Origin: Aquibium oceanicum
Lineage (GTDB): Bacteria > Pseudomonadota > Alphaproteobacteria > Rhizobiales > Rhizobiaceae
Length of the DNA: 64,000 bases
Assembly (NCBI RefSeq): GCF_001889605.1
Contig: NZ_CP018171.1
Span: forward strand, 4,052,501 to 4,116,500
Direction of reading: 5' to 3'
Within the stretch, counting starts at the first letter, position 1. Every line of letters starts with the position of its first letter. The translations under genes were made by a program, and so were the position numbers. Under the pieces are notes generated by a model that saw nothing but the letters and a program-made list of their open reading frames with translations, made no database searches and was not told where the DNA came from. Below are positions 20,061 to 28,441 of the stretch, piece by piece.

Positions 20061-21377
20061 TCAGGTCGGCCAGGGAAGGTTCGGGTCCGGGTTAGGAAGC
20101 TGCGGCAGGATCTGGCTGATCGCGGCTATGATCTGCGTATCGGCGATCTTGATCTGGTTGCCGGCTATCGTGCCGTTGATCTTTTCCGACCGATCCTTGT
20201 AGTTGACTCGCCCCGAGATCGAGAACGGCCCGATGCCGAGGCTGGCCTCGCCGTTGATCGCGGTGTCGACGATCTCCTGCTCCGTCTTGGTCAGGTTCCC
20301 GATGATCTCGACGTTGCGCGCCAGGATCACCGTCGTCGGCAGGGTCACGAACACGCCCTTTGGCACGATGACGTTATCGATGCTGCCGCCGCTTGAATAG
20401 GTCGCGGACGGGGCAGACGGATCGAACTTCCACGCGCGGCTGTTGAACAGGAGCGGGTTCATCCACGGGCGAGTGATCGTCACCCGCATCAGTTCGCAGG
20501 CGAAGGTCAGCTCCGTCTGGTCGATCTTGATGTACTCCTGATCCTTCTTGTAGTCGCCGGAGCCCGAAATCGTGAAGATGCCGAATGTCCCCTGCAGGGC
20601 GCCGGCTACGCCGAGAGCGCTAGACTTACTCTGGTTGTCCATGTCCTTCTGATTGAAGTTGAACTTCGTCCATCCTTCCTGCTTGAACCAGTTGTTGTAG
20701 GAAGGGGCGAGAACCGCCGGAGGAAACTCCATGCCGGAGCCGAGCTTGGCCTGGTTCTTCGCCCATCGGGCATCGAGTTCCTGCCAGAAGGCGGAGCCGT
20801 CGCGGCCCTGGAGCTGCTGGATGATGGCGAGATTGGTCTCCTGCTGCACCTTGCCTGCCGCGATCCACTTGTTCATCGCGGCGTCGACCTCGCCCTTGAG
20901 CCGCCGCGAGGGCGCCGGCCCGGTGCCGTTCTCATAGCTCGCCTGGGCTTCGTCGAGCGCGTCGCAGGCGTCCCAGTATTCGTACATCGCCTCGTTGCAC
21001 GGCTCCTCCAGCTCGGCATAGCTCTGGCGGGCATTTTCCAGCTTGGTCTTCTCCGCCGACGAAAGGTCGGCAATCGGAAACATCTTGTAGTCGAGGATGC
21101 TCTTGTAGGCGTCCGACACCGTCAGGGAACTCGGTGCATAGGTGAAATCGAACATCGGCGAGGTGTCGAAGATCTGGGAGATCTCCTGATTGTCCTCGGG
21201 CGACGTCTGCGGCTTCAGCCCGACCGGCAGGTATTGACCTGGATTGTAGATCGACAGGAGCGACTCACCGATCCGGAAACTCGCATCCCGCGTGGTGCTG
21301 CCGACGCCAAGCGCGACGGCGAGTTTCGAATACAGTTTTTCGTATAGAGCTGCGTTATAGTCAGTACTATCTGCCAT
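20061..21377 (-). CDS. unknown protein B, 438 aa, paralogue of protein A
   Basis: This 438-aa protein is unrecognised but clearly homologous along its length to the adjacent 489-aa product. The N-terminal half is helical and rich in Glu, Ala and Gln (LSSAEKTKLENARQSYAEL). The middle (about residues 245-275) is a glycine/alanine-rich, mildly hydrophobic stretch (SALGVAGALQGTFGIFTISG), and the C-terminal half is beta-like, with MRVTITRPWMNPLLF and ISGRVNYKDRSEKING. It ends LPNPDPNLPWPT. No signal peptide is visible. GGGAGG lies five bases before the ATG. Gap to protein A is 85 bp and to protein C 60 bp, so one transcript is likely. Confidence 0.82.
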   Translation of the reverse strand: MADSTDYNAALYEKLYSKLAVALGVGSTTRDASFRIGESLLSIYNPGQYLPVGLKPQTSPEDNQEISQIFDTSPMFDFTYAPSSLTVSDAYKSILDYKMFPIADLSSAEKTKLENARQSYAELEEPCNEAMYEYWDACDALDEAQASYENGTGPAPSRRLKGEVDAAMNKWIAAGKVQQETNLAIIQQLQGRDGSAFWQELDARWAKNQAKLGSGMEFPPAVLAPSYNNWFKQEGWTKFNFNQKDMDNQSKSSALGVAGALQGTFGIFTISGSGDYKKDQEYIKIDQTELTFACELMRVTITRPWMNPLLFNSRAWKFDPSAPSATYSSGGSIDNVIVPKGVFVTLPTTVILARNVEIIGNLTKTEQEIVDTAINGEASLGIGPFSISGRVNYKDRSEKINGTIAGNQIKIADTQIIAAISQILPQLPNPDPNLPWPT

Positions 21378-21437
21378 TATAGCCTCCCTAATTTAATATT
21401 GCTGTGTTTATTTCCCCTGATGACATTTATCAGTTAA

Positions 21438-22166
21438 TCATATTACAGGCGTAAGCAAATTATCCCAGTCGAACTTGTAGTAACCCATCGGAGTTACAGC
21501 CAGACAGGCATTGCAACTGGTGATGAAGTCGTCGACGTTTGCCAGGAGATTGGCGATATTCGCTTCCAGGAAGCCGCCGAAGTTCGGATCGAGGACGATA
21601 CCGGGATTGTTCGGGTCGATCAGCAGCTTCAGCGCGACGGCATTGTCGGGACCGTTGCCCGGATAGCCGTTGCGATGATTGTCGCCGGGGGCGCGGCAGA
21701 TGTTGGCGGGATTCCAGTTGATGACCGAGAAGTAGCCGCCGAGCCGCTCCTCCACGTCGGCGCCGTTGCCGTCGACGAAGATCGCCTCAGGCGCACCGCC
21801 CGCCGCCATCAACCGGTTCTGGATGTAGGTCGTCACGACCTGGAAATTCATCCCCGGGTGGTGATGCACGAGCCGCGCATTCGCATTGGCGAGATTGTAT
21901 GGCCCGTGGCCGTTTTGAAGGTCGTGATCGACCTGAGCGGCGATCGTCATCAACCTCGGGGTGTAGTTTCCCTGTGGTACGATATGGCCTTGATGATCCA
22001 GCAGTTGCGTTCCGGGCACGAGTTCATTGTGGAACCGCACCGGGCGCGGATGGATATCATGCATGTCGAACGCATCGAACCTGCCGTTCCCGCCATAGTC
22101 GCGATATTGCGGATTGTATCCGTGAATGGCGTTTGTATCAAAAACTGCTAATGTTACTTCGTTCAT
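21438..22166 (-). CDS. unknown protein C, 242 aa, histidine/asparagine-rich
   Basis: First gene of the minus-strand unknown block. The 242-aa protein is rich in Asn, His, Gly and Pro (DMHDIHPRPVRFHNEL, ARLVHHHPGMNFQVV) and has a two-cysteine stretch near the end (SCNACLAV) but no signal peptide or membrane helix. I cannot assign a family. AGAGG lies seven bases before its ATG. The flanking intergenic DNA is visibly AT-richer than the surrounding genome, which hints at acquisition. Co-transcription with proteins B and A is likely from spacing. Confidence 0.72.
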   Translation of the reverse strand: MNEVTLAVFDTNAIHGYNPQYRDYGGNGRFDAFDMHDIHPRPVRFHNELVPGTQLLDHQGHIVPQGNYTPRLMTIAAQVDHDLQNGHGPYNLANANARLVHHHPGMNFQVVTTYIQNRLMAAGGAPEAIFVDGNGADVEERLGGYFSVINWNPANICRAPGDNHRNGYPGNGPDNAVALKLLIDPNNPGIVLDPNFGGFLEANIANLLANVDDFITSCNACLAVTPMGYYKFDWDNLLTPVI

Positions 22167-22590
22167 GGCGCAACCTCTTGACTTTAATTTTTATGATTGA
22201 ATGAAATAATCTATTACGCGATGACATTACTAAATTTACGTCCAGTTATTATTGCTTCCATCTATGTCGCGGAAACGAAAACGTTTCTCCCTTTCGGTCC
22301 AAAGATAAAAGGTTTCGCACAGTCGGGCGGCGATCACGTTGGATCTGGCTGAACCGGAGCGGCCGTCGCCGTGACGGTGGGGCGGGAAGTTGAGGCCTTG
22401 AACGCACGGACAATCGCCCCCCAGACCGGCCATTCGACGGGTCGATCCTGGGGTCGGCAGACATGCTTTCCTCGAATGATGGCCACAGGAACCGCCCTAG
22501 CCGTCACGCCTTTCCGCGGCCTCGGCGGAAGCCTCTTGCGGTCGCCGGACAAATCTGCTCAGTTGACTGGACAACTTTGGAAGGTCGTGG
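22167..22590. other. divergent intergenic region between the unknown block and the GntR operon
   Basis: About 420 bp with no convincing gene. The first 140 bp are AT-rich and probably hold the promoter of the unknown block; the rest is GC-rich and would contain the promoter of the GntR-led operon. I see no clear operator palindrome. Confidence 0.5.
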
Positions 22591-23412
22591 ATGTCGAACA
22601 CGCGCGCCAGCTTGGGACCGCTCTACCTGCGGATCGCGGAAGGCCTGAAGGTCCGCATCAGCGAACTTGGGCCGGGCGCGCGGATTCCCAGCGAACCACA
22701 GTTGGCAAAGGATTGGGGGGTCAGCCGCTTCACCGTCGCAAAGGCAGTGGAGCAACTGGTCGACGAGGGACTGGTCACGCGCCGGCAAGGCAGCGGCTCG
22801 TTCGTCGCCGAAGCGCCGCTGCGTCGCGCGCCAGGTTACCTCCTGAGCTTCACCGAGGCCGTCGAGGCAGCCGGCCATCTGGCGTCGCATCGCCTGCTCG
22901 CCTTCGAGGCGGCGGGCAGGCACGATAACCTCCCCTATCCCTCCGGAACGGAACTCATGCTTCTTGATCGGCTTCGGTTGGTCGACGGACGCGCCGTGGC
23001 GCGACACCGGTCGTGGCTCTCGGCGGATCTGGTTGCCGAAACCGGCCTGTCCTTCGACCTCGCGCGCCAGCCGTCCTTTTCCCTGTACCGTCATTTCGAG
23101 CGCCAGGGCCTGACGGTGGCGAGCGCCACCGAGCGGCTGTTTGCCTGCAGCGCCGACGAACAGGATCGAACGCTGCTCGGGCTGCCGGACGACGGTGTCG
23201 TCGTTTCCGTCACCCGGCACTCCTTCGCCGCCGATGGCCGTCTGCTCGACGCCGTCAGCGCCATCTATGACGCCCGCCGGTATTCCTACGAGGCACGCCT
23301 CGTCCGGCAGCATCATTCGGGGAACCACCAGAAACAGGAGCACCACAATGAACAGACTGGCAGTGATCAGCGCGGCTTCCTTGGCCCTCGCCTCGGGCCT
23401 TGGAGCAACTGA
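22591..23412 (+). CDS. GntR family regulator (HutC/UTRA type)
   Basis: The 273-aa protein has an N-terminal GntR winged helix at about residues 10-75 (IPSEPQLAKDWGVSRFTVAKAVEQL, then the wing RRQGSGSFVAE), followed by a UTRA ligand domain to about residue 235. It starts the nucleoside-type transport operon and presumably represses it until the effector binds. Its last 22 codons overlap the start of the BMP-protein gene by 65 bp in another frame. The C-terminal residues beyond YSYEARL look unlike UTRA proteins and may result from a lost stop codon. Confidence 0.88.
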   Translation: MSNTRASLGPLYLRIAEGLKVRISELGPGARIPSEPQLAKDWGVSRFTVAKAVEQLVDEGLVTRRQGSGSFVAEAPLRRAPGYLLSFTEAVEAAGHLASHRLLAFEAAGRHDNLPYPSGTELMLLDRLRLVDGRAVARHRSWLSADLVAETGLSFDLARQPSFSLYRHFERQGLTVASATERLFACSADEQDRTLLGLPDDGVVVSVTRHSFAADGRLLDAVSAIYDARRYSYEARLVRQHHSGNHQKQEHHNEQTGSDQRGFLGPRLGPWSN

Positions 23413-24382
23413 GGCATCGGCGCAGGACAAGCGCGCGGCTTTGATCGTCGCGCAGGGCGGACTGGGCGACCAGTCCTACAATGATCTGGCCAACTCCGGC
23501 TTCCAGCGCGCCATCGAGGAGACCGGGATCGAGGGTCGTGCCGTCGAATCCGACGACGTGGTGGCCCAGGCCGCCGAGATCCTGCGCCGGGCATCCGACG
23601 CCGGGTTCGGGCTGATCGTCGACCTCGAATACTCCCACGGCGAGCCGATGGTCGAAGTGGCCCCGGACTACCCTGACACCGACTTTGTCATCCTCAACCA
23701 GGTGCGCGAGGGCGACAACATCGCCTCCGTTCTCTTCCAGGAACAGGAAGGCTCCTATCTGGCGGGCACGCTCGCCGCGCTGGTAACGACGGACGACTCC
23801 ATCAAGGGCATCAATCCCGAGCCTATCATCGGCGTGATCGGCGGCACGAAGTCGGCCGGCATCGACAAGTTCATCGCCGGCTACATCGAGGGCGCCAAAG
23901 CCGCCAATCCCGACGTCGAGGTGAAGGTCGCCTATTCCAACAATTTCGGCGACCCGTCGATCGGTCTCCAGATGGCGAAAGCCATGTTCGAGGAAGGTGC
24001 GGATATCGTCTACCAGGTCGCCGGGGGCACCGGCATGGGCGTGATCCAGGCCGCCAAGGAGGAAGGTCACTACGCGATTGGCGTCGACACCGACCAGGAC
24101 GGCATCGCTCCGGGAGCGGTTCTCGCCAGCATGATCAAGCGCACCGACGTCGCGGTCGAGGAAGTCGTGAAAGGCTATGCCAAAGGTGAATTTCCCGGTG
24201 GCGAGACCATCACCTTCGGCCTGAAGGAGAACGGCGTTGGACTTTCGGAGATGAAGCACACCAAGGACCTCATACCGGCCGAAATCCTGGAGAAGGTCGA
24301 ACAGGCCAAGCAGGACATCCTTTCCGGCAAGGTGAAGGTGTGGAACGTCGTCGATCAGGGCTATCCCGACTACCTCAAGTAG
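23348..24382 (+). CDS. BMP family ABC transporter substrate-binding protein
   Basis: Start at ATG 23348 (AGGAG seven bases upstream), giving 344 aa with a signal peptide MNRLAVISAASLALASGLGA and mature start near ASAQDKRAAL. The family pattern is clear: GGLGDQSYNDLANSGFQRA, the dual EQEGSYLAGTLAA, GVIGGTKSAGIDKFIAGYIEGA and GVDTDQDG. BMP/PnrA-type proteins bind nucleosides in the periplasm for simple-sugar-type ABC importers. With the kinase, phosphorylase and isomerase genes downstream, a nucleoside or modified nucleoside is the likely ligand. Confidence 0.91.
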   Translation: MNRLAVISAASLALASGLGATEASAQDKRAALIVAQGGLGDQSYNDLANSGFQRAIEETGIEGRAVESDDVVAQAAEILRRASDAGFGLIVDLEYSHGEPMVEVAPDYPDTDFVILNQVREGDNIASVLFQEQEGSYLAGTLAALVTTDDSIKGINPEPIIGVIGGTKSAGIDKFIAGYIEGAKAANPDVEVKVAYSNNFGDPSIGLQMAKAMFEEGADIVYQVAGGTGMGVIQAAKEEGHYAIGVDTDQDGIAPGAVLASMIKRTDVAVEEVVKGYAKGEFPGGETITFGLKENGVGLSEMKHTKDLIPAEILEKVEQAKQDILSGKVKVWNVVDQGYPDYLK

Positions 24383-24397
24383 GTCGAACCTGTTCGA

Positions 24398-25933
24398 ATG
24401 TCTGTTGAACGGAAAGCAGCGGCATCGACGAGCCGTCTGGGCGCGCGCGGCGTGACCAGGCGGTTCGGACCGGTCGTTGCCAATGACGGCATCGATTTCG
24501 ATGCCAGGCGCGGGACTGTGCATGCGATCGTTGGCGGCAACGGAGCCGGCAAGTCGACGTTGATGCGCATTCTTCAGGGGCTCGACCGGCCGGATGAGGG
24601 CAGCGTCGTCGTGGACGGACAGCCCGTCACGTTCGCCGGTCCGGCCGATGCCTTCGATCACGGGATCGGCATGGTCCACCAGGAGTTCATGCTCGTTCCA
24701 GGCCTGACCTTGCTCGAAAATCTGGTCCTGTCGCACGAACCGACTAACCGGCTGGGGCGCATCGACCGCAAGAAGGCGCTGCGAGCCGCCCGCGAACTGG
24801 AGCGCGAGGCGGGCGTCGAACTCGACTGGAACATTCCTGTCGACAAAGCGCCGGTCCACGTGCGCCAGATCGTCGAGATCCTCCGCCTGCTCTATCGCGG
24901 CGCCGACGTGCTGATCCTCGACGAGCCGACCGCCGTCCTCGCGCCGGCCCAGGTCCGGGAACTGGTTTCCCTGCTGCGCAAGCTGCGTGACGAAGGCCGC
25001 ACCATCATCTTCATAAGCCACAAGCTGGATGAAGTCATGGATGTCGCCGACGACATCACCGTCATCCGCAACGGGCGGAAAGTTGCGAGCCTTCCGTCGT
25101 CGGAGGCCAGCAAGGAAATCCTGGCAGAAATGATGATCGGCGAGGTTCTCGCCCCGCCGAAGGCCCGGGACAGCAAGGCGGGGCCCGCCGTCCTGGAGAT
25201 CAAGGGCCTCGCGGCACTTGATCCGGCAGGCAACCAGCGCCTTCACGAACTCGATCTCGCAGTGCATGCCGGGGAGATCGTGGGGATTGCCGGCGTTGCT
25301 GGAAATGGTCAGGACGAGCTGGCTCTCGCGATCACCGGTCTAGGAGAGGTCAGCGCGGGGACAATCAGCCTTGGCGGCTCCGACGTCACGCGCCTCTCGC
25401 TGGCCGAGCGTCGCAAGCGGGGATTTTCCTATCTGAGCCCCGACCGGGCGGCCGAAGGGCTCTGCCTCGTGGCGCCCATCCGCGAGAACGCGATCGCCGG
25501 CCACCATCGCTGGCCCGAGTTCTGCGGTTCCGGCGTCCTGAAGCGCAAGGCGATCGCGCGCCATGTGGACGACCTTCTCGACCGCTACAACGTCAAGCGC
25601 GGCTCGTCGGACCTGCCGGCGGGAAGCCTGTCGGGCGGCAACCAGCAGCGCGTCGCGGTTGCCCGCGAACTCGACGGCGACCCCAAATTCCTTTTGGCCT
25701 GCCAGCCGACACGTGGCGTAGACATCCATGGCATCGCCTTCATCCACCAGTGCCTGCTCGACTTTCGCGATCGCGGCGGCGCCATCCTGGTCATCTCGGA
25801 GGAACTAGAGGAACTGATCGCGTTGTCCGACCGCATCGTAGTCCTCTATGGAGGCCGCCGTTCGGGCGAGGTGGCGCGCTCCTCCGCGGGGATCGAGCAG
25901 ATCGGCCGCCTCATGCTGGGGAGCACGGCATGA
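24398..25933 (+). CDS. nucleoside/simple-sugar ABC importer ATP-binding protein
   Basis: This 511-aa tandem ATPase has two nucleotide-binding halves. In the first, Walker A is GGNGAGKSTL (near residue 43) and Walker B is ADVLILDEPT (near residue 168), but the expected LSVGxxQR signature is replaced by VDKAPVHVRQIVEIL. In the second, the P-loop is the degenerate GVAGNGQDELA usual in this family, with signature LSGGNQQRVAVAREL and Walker B-like FLLACQPTRGVD. It powers import by the two permeases that follow. Its stop overlaps the next start (ATGA). Confidence 0.92.
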   Translation: MSVERKAAASTSRLGARGVTRRFGPVVANDGIDFDARRGTVHAIVGGNGAGKSTLMRILQGLDRPDEGSVVVDGQPVTFAGPADAFDHGIGMVHQEFMLVPGLTLLENLVLSHEPTNRLGRIDRKKALRAARELEREAGVELDWNIPVDKAPVHVRQIVEILRLLYRGADVLILDEPTAVLAPAQVRELVSLLRKLRDEGRTIIFISHKLDEVMDVADDITVIRNGRKVASLPSSEASKEILAEMMIGEVLAPPKARDSKAGPAVLEIKGLAALDPAGNQRLHELDLAVHAGEIVGIAGVAGNGQDELALAITGLGEVSAGTISLGGSDVTRLSLAERRKRGFSYLSPDRAAEGLCLVAPIRENAIAGHHRWPEFCGSGVLKRKAIARHVDDLLDRYNVKRGSSDLPAGSLSGGNQQRVAVARELDGDPKFLLACQPTRGVDIHGIAFIHQCLLDFRDRGGAILVISEELEELIALSDRIVVLYGGRRSGEVARSSAGIEQIGRLMLGSTA

Positions 25934-26982
25934 GCACTCCCGCGGTCGCATCATCCGGCGGGATCGCGCGCAGCCTGGCGGGTGCGCTTCTGCCCCTCCT
26001 CATCGCCGTCCTGGTCGCCGCGGTCATTCTGGCGCTCGCCGGGCACAATCCGTTCGACGTCTACAGGCTCCTCGCGATCGAATCCTTCGGCGGGGTCAAG
26101 CGCGTCGCAGCCACTCTTGCTGCCGCCACACCTCTTATCCTGACCGGACTGGCAACGGCTGTCGCTTTCCGCGCCGGCGCCTTCAACGTCGGAGTGGAGG
26201 GCTGCGTCTTCGTCGGCGGCCTGGCCGCCGCCTATGTGGGATTCACGTTCGTGGGGCTGCCCGCGGCGGTTCTCGTCCCGTTCGCTCTGGCCGCGTCGGT
26301 AGTGATCGGGGCGCTGTGGATGCTGCTTCCCGGCGTGCTGAAGGCGCGGCTGGACGTCGATGAAGTCGTCACGACGCTGATGCTCAACTTCATCGCGATC
26401 AGTCTGACGGCCTATCTGGTGAACGGGCCGCTGCTCGCGCCCGGCTCGGCCAACTCCGCGACGCCCATGGTGGATGCGGCCGCGCGCCTTCCAAAGCTGA
26501 TGCCGCCGTCCACCCTGAACGCTGGCTTCCTGATCGCCATCGCGCTGCTCGTCCTCTACTGGCTGTGGGACCGAAGCACAGCCTCTGGCTTCGAGACTCG
26601 AATCGCCGGCCTGAATGCGCGCTTCGCGATCGCGTCCGGCATCGATGTCCCGATGCTGATCATCAAGATGATGCTTCTTTCGGGCGCCATCGGCGGCATC
26701 GCCGGCGGCATCCATGCGCTCGGCACAGTCGGCCGATTCGTGTCCGGCTTCTCGCCCGGATACGGCTTCACCGGCATTGCCGTCGCCCTGCTCGGACGCG
26801 GTTCGGCGGTCGGCATCCTTCTCGCCGCCATCCTGTTCGGAGCACTCGCGACGTCGGGCGCGACGATCCAGCTCTTTTCCGACGTGCCGATCGAGATCGT
26901 GAATGTGCTGCAGGGCATGGTGATGATCTTCGCCGTGGCACGGTTCGGCTGGATCTTCGCACGCAGGAGACGTGCGGCATGA
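25930..26982 (+). CDS. ABC importer permease 1 (nucleoside/simple sugar type)
   Basis: Start at ATG 25930, overlapping the ATPase stop; 350 aa with about nine membrane segments. AFRAGAFNVGVEGCVFVGGLAAAYVGF and the helix-turn LDVDEVVTTLMLNFIA are typical of BMP-linked permeases (the FNIGxEGQ and ExxTTLMLNxIA elements). It pairs with the second permease to form the membrane channel. The gene ends in ATGA at the start of the partner. Confidence 0.91.
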   Translation: MSTPAVASSGGIARSLAGALLPLLIAVLVAAVILALAGHNPFDVYRLLAIESFGGVKRVAATLAAATPLILTGLATAVAFRAGAFNVGVEGCVFVGGLAAAYVGFTFVGLPAAVLVPFALAASVVIGALWMLLPGVLKARLDVDEVVTTLMLNFIAISLTAYLVNGPLLAPGSANSATPMVDAAARLPKLMPPSTLNAGFLIAIALLVLYWLWDRSTASGFETRIAGLNARFAIASGIDVPMLIIKMMLLSGAIGGIAGGIHALGTVGRFVSGFSPGYGFTGIAVALLGRGSAVGILLAAILFGALATSGATIQLFSDVPIEIVNVLQGMVMIFAVARFGWIFARRRRAA

Positions 26983-27878
26983 TCGACAACATCATTCACG
27001 CCGCCATCGTCATGACCACGCCATTGCTGCTCGCAGCCCTTGGCGGCCTGATCAACCGCGTCGGCGGCATCGTCAACATCGGCCTCGATTCCATGATGCT
27101 GGCGGGCGCGCTGGTCGGCCTGATCGTTGCGTCCGAGAGCGGCAACTGGATGGCGGCGCTCGTCGGTGCCGCGGCCATCGGCGCCCTGCTCGGCCTTCTG
27201 ATGTCCCTGGCAGTGACCCGTCTGGAGGCGAACGAGATCATCGTCGGCCTGGGCTTCAACATCGCCGTCGCAGGTCTCGTGCGTTTCTTCCTCAAATCGG
27301 CATACGGGACCTCGGGTACGCTCAACCTCCCCGACGTCGCCCGCCTCCCGGAGATCGTCATCCCGGGTGTGGCGGACGTGCCGATCCTCGGCGCCCTCCT
27401 GTCGGGACATGATCCTCTGACCTGGGCTGCGTGGATCATGGTGCCTGCAACCGCCTGGTTCCTTCGCCGCGTACGGCTCGGGCTGCGCCTGCGCGCGGCC
27501 GGCGCCGCGCCTCAGGCGGCACGCGCCCTCGGACTGGCCCCCCTAAACCTGCGGGATGCCTCCACCGTCTTCGCCGGCGCAATGTCGGGACTTGCCGGGG
27601 TATATCTTTCGATCGGTGTTGTCGGGATCTTCAACGAGGGCATCACCGCCGGCCGCGGCTTCATTGCACTCGCCGCATTCTATTTCGGCCGCAACCACCC
27701 CTGGCCGACTGCGCTGGGCGCGCTCCTGTTCGGCTTCTTCGATGCCTTCCAGATCAGGATGCAGGGCCGCGGCGTGCCTGCCGAACTGGTGCAGATACTC
27801 CCTTACGCCATGGTCATCGTCGTCTTGACGGTGATGGGGATCACAATGCGCCGTTCGCGCGCGAGAGGAAGGTCGTGA
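26979..27878 (+). CDS. ABC importer permease 2 (nucleoside/simple sugar type)
   Basis: The 299-aa protein begins MIDNIIHAAIVMTTPLLLAALGGLI, then shows NRVGGIVNIGLDSMMLAGALVG, the matching FNIGxEG-type element, and LEANEIIVGLGFNIAVAG in place of the typical ANExVxGxxxN segment. Eight or so hydrophobic helices are visible. It is the second half of the heterodimeric channel, and its last base is shared with the start of the hydrolase gene. Confidence 0.91.
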   Translation: MIDNIIHAAIVMTTPLLLAALGGLINRVGGIVNIGLDSMMLAGALVGLIVASESGNWMAALVGAAAIGALLGLLMSLAVTRLEANEIIVGLGFNIAVAGLVRFFLKSAYGTSGTLNLPDVARLPEIVIPGVADVPILGALLSGHDPLTWAAWIMVPATAWFLRRVRLGLRLRAAGAAPQAARALGLAPLNLRDASTVFAGAMSGLAGVYLSIGVVGIFNEGITAGRGFIALAAFYFGRNHPWPTALGALLFGFFDAFQIRMQGRGVPAELVQILPYAMVIVVLTVMGITMRRSRARGRS

Positions 27879-28441
27879 TGGCCAAACCGGACAAGACCGC
27901 GCTCATCCTGGTGGATGTGATCAACTCCTTCTTCGAGGCCGGACACCCCAACCACTATCCCGGCGTGGAAGACGTGCTCGAACCCATGCGCGCCTTGCGG
28001 AATGCCGCACGCCGCTCAGGCGCCATCGTGGTTCATGCCGCGGAACGGCACCGGAAGGGTTTCGAGGATTTCGAGTGGCGCAAGCTGCCGATCCACCATC
28101 TGGAAGGCGCTCACGACGCAGCGTTCTTCGCCGACTTTGCCCCTGACGGGGAGAACGAGACCGTGGTTTACAAGCGCCGCTTCAGCGCCTTCTTCGGAAC
28201 CGACCTCGCGCTCTTCCTGCACGAGCAGGATGTCACGCGCGTCGTCATCGCGGGCGTCAAGACCAACGTCTGCATTCGGGCTACGGCGCAAGACGCCTTT
28301 GCCAGCGGTTTCGAACCGGTCGTCCCGCGCGAGGCGACCAACTCCAACCGGCCGCACCTCGCGGAAGCCTCGCTCGAGGACATCAACCGCTACATGGGCC
28401 GTGTCGTCCCTCTCGCGGAGGCATTGGAGCTGTTGTCGTGA
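27878..28441 (+). CDS. isochorismatase-like cysteine hydrolase
   Basis: This 187-aa protein has the catalytic triad of the family: Asp in ALILVDVINSFF (near residue 13), Lys in ETVVYKRRFSAFFGT (near residue 103) and Cys in GVKTNVCIRATAQDA (near residue 137). Members hydrolyse amide, carbamoyl or vinyl-ether bonds in small molecules. The nicotinamidase metal motif DxHxxxH is absent, so nicotinamidase is unlikely; an N-carbamoyl or ureido-acid hydrolase (RutB-like) fits better. Position between the importer and the kinase suggests that it works on the base released from the imported nucleoside, which is inference. Confidence 0.85.
   Translation: MAKPDKTALILVDVINSFFEAGHPNHYPGVEDVLEPMRALRNAARRSGAIVVHAAERHRKGFEDFEWRKLPIHHLEGAHDAAFFADFAPDGENETVVYKRRFSAFFGTDLALFLHEQDVTRVVIAGVKTNVCIRATAQDAFASGFEPVVPREATNSNRPHLAEASLEDINRYMGRVVPLAEALELLS

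Noticed and set aside
23255..25267. 670-codon minus-strand frame opposite the BMP and ATPase genes
   Set aside because: It is antisense to two clear genes with intact motifs and has no recognisable domain.
27878..28441. Nicotinamidase (NAD salvage) for the cysteine hydrolase
   Set aside because: The catalytic Asp-Lys-Cys is present, but the DxHxxxH metal site of nicotinamidases is absent.
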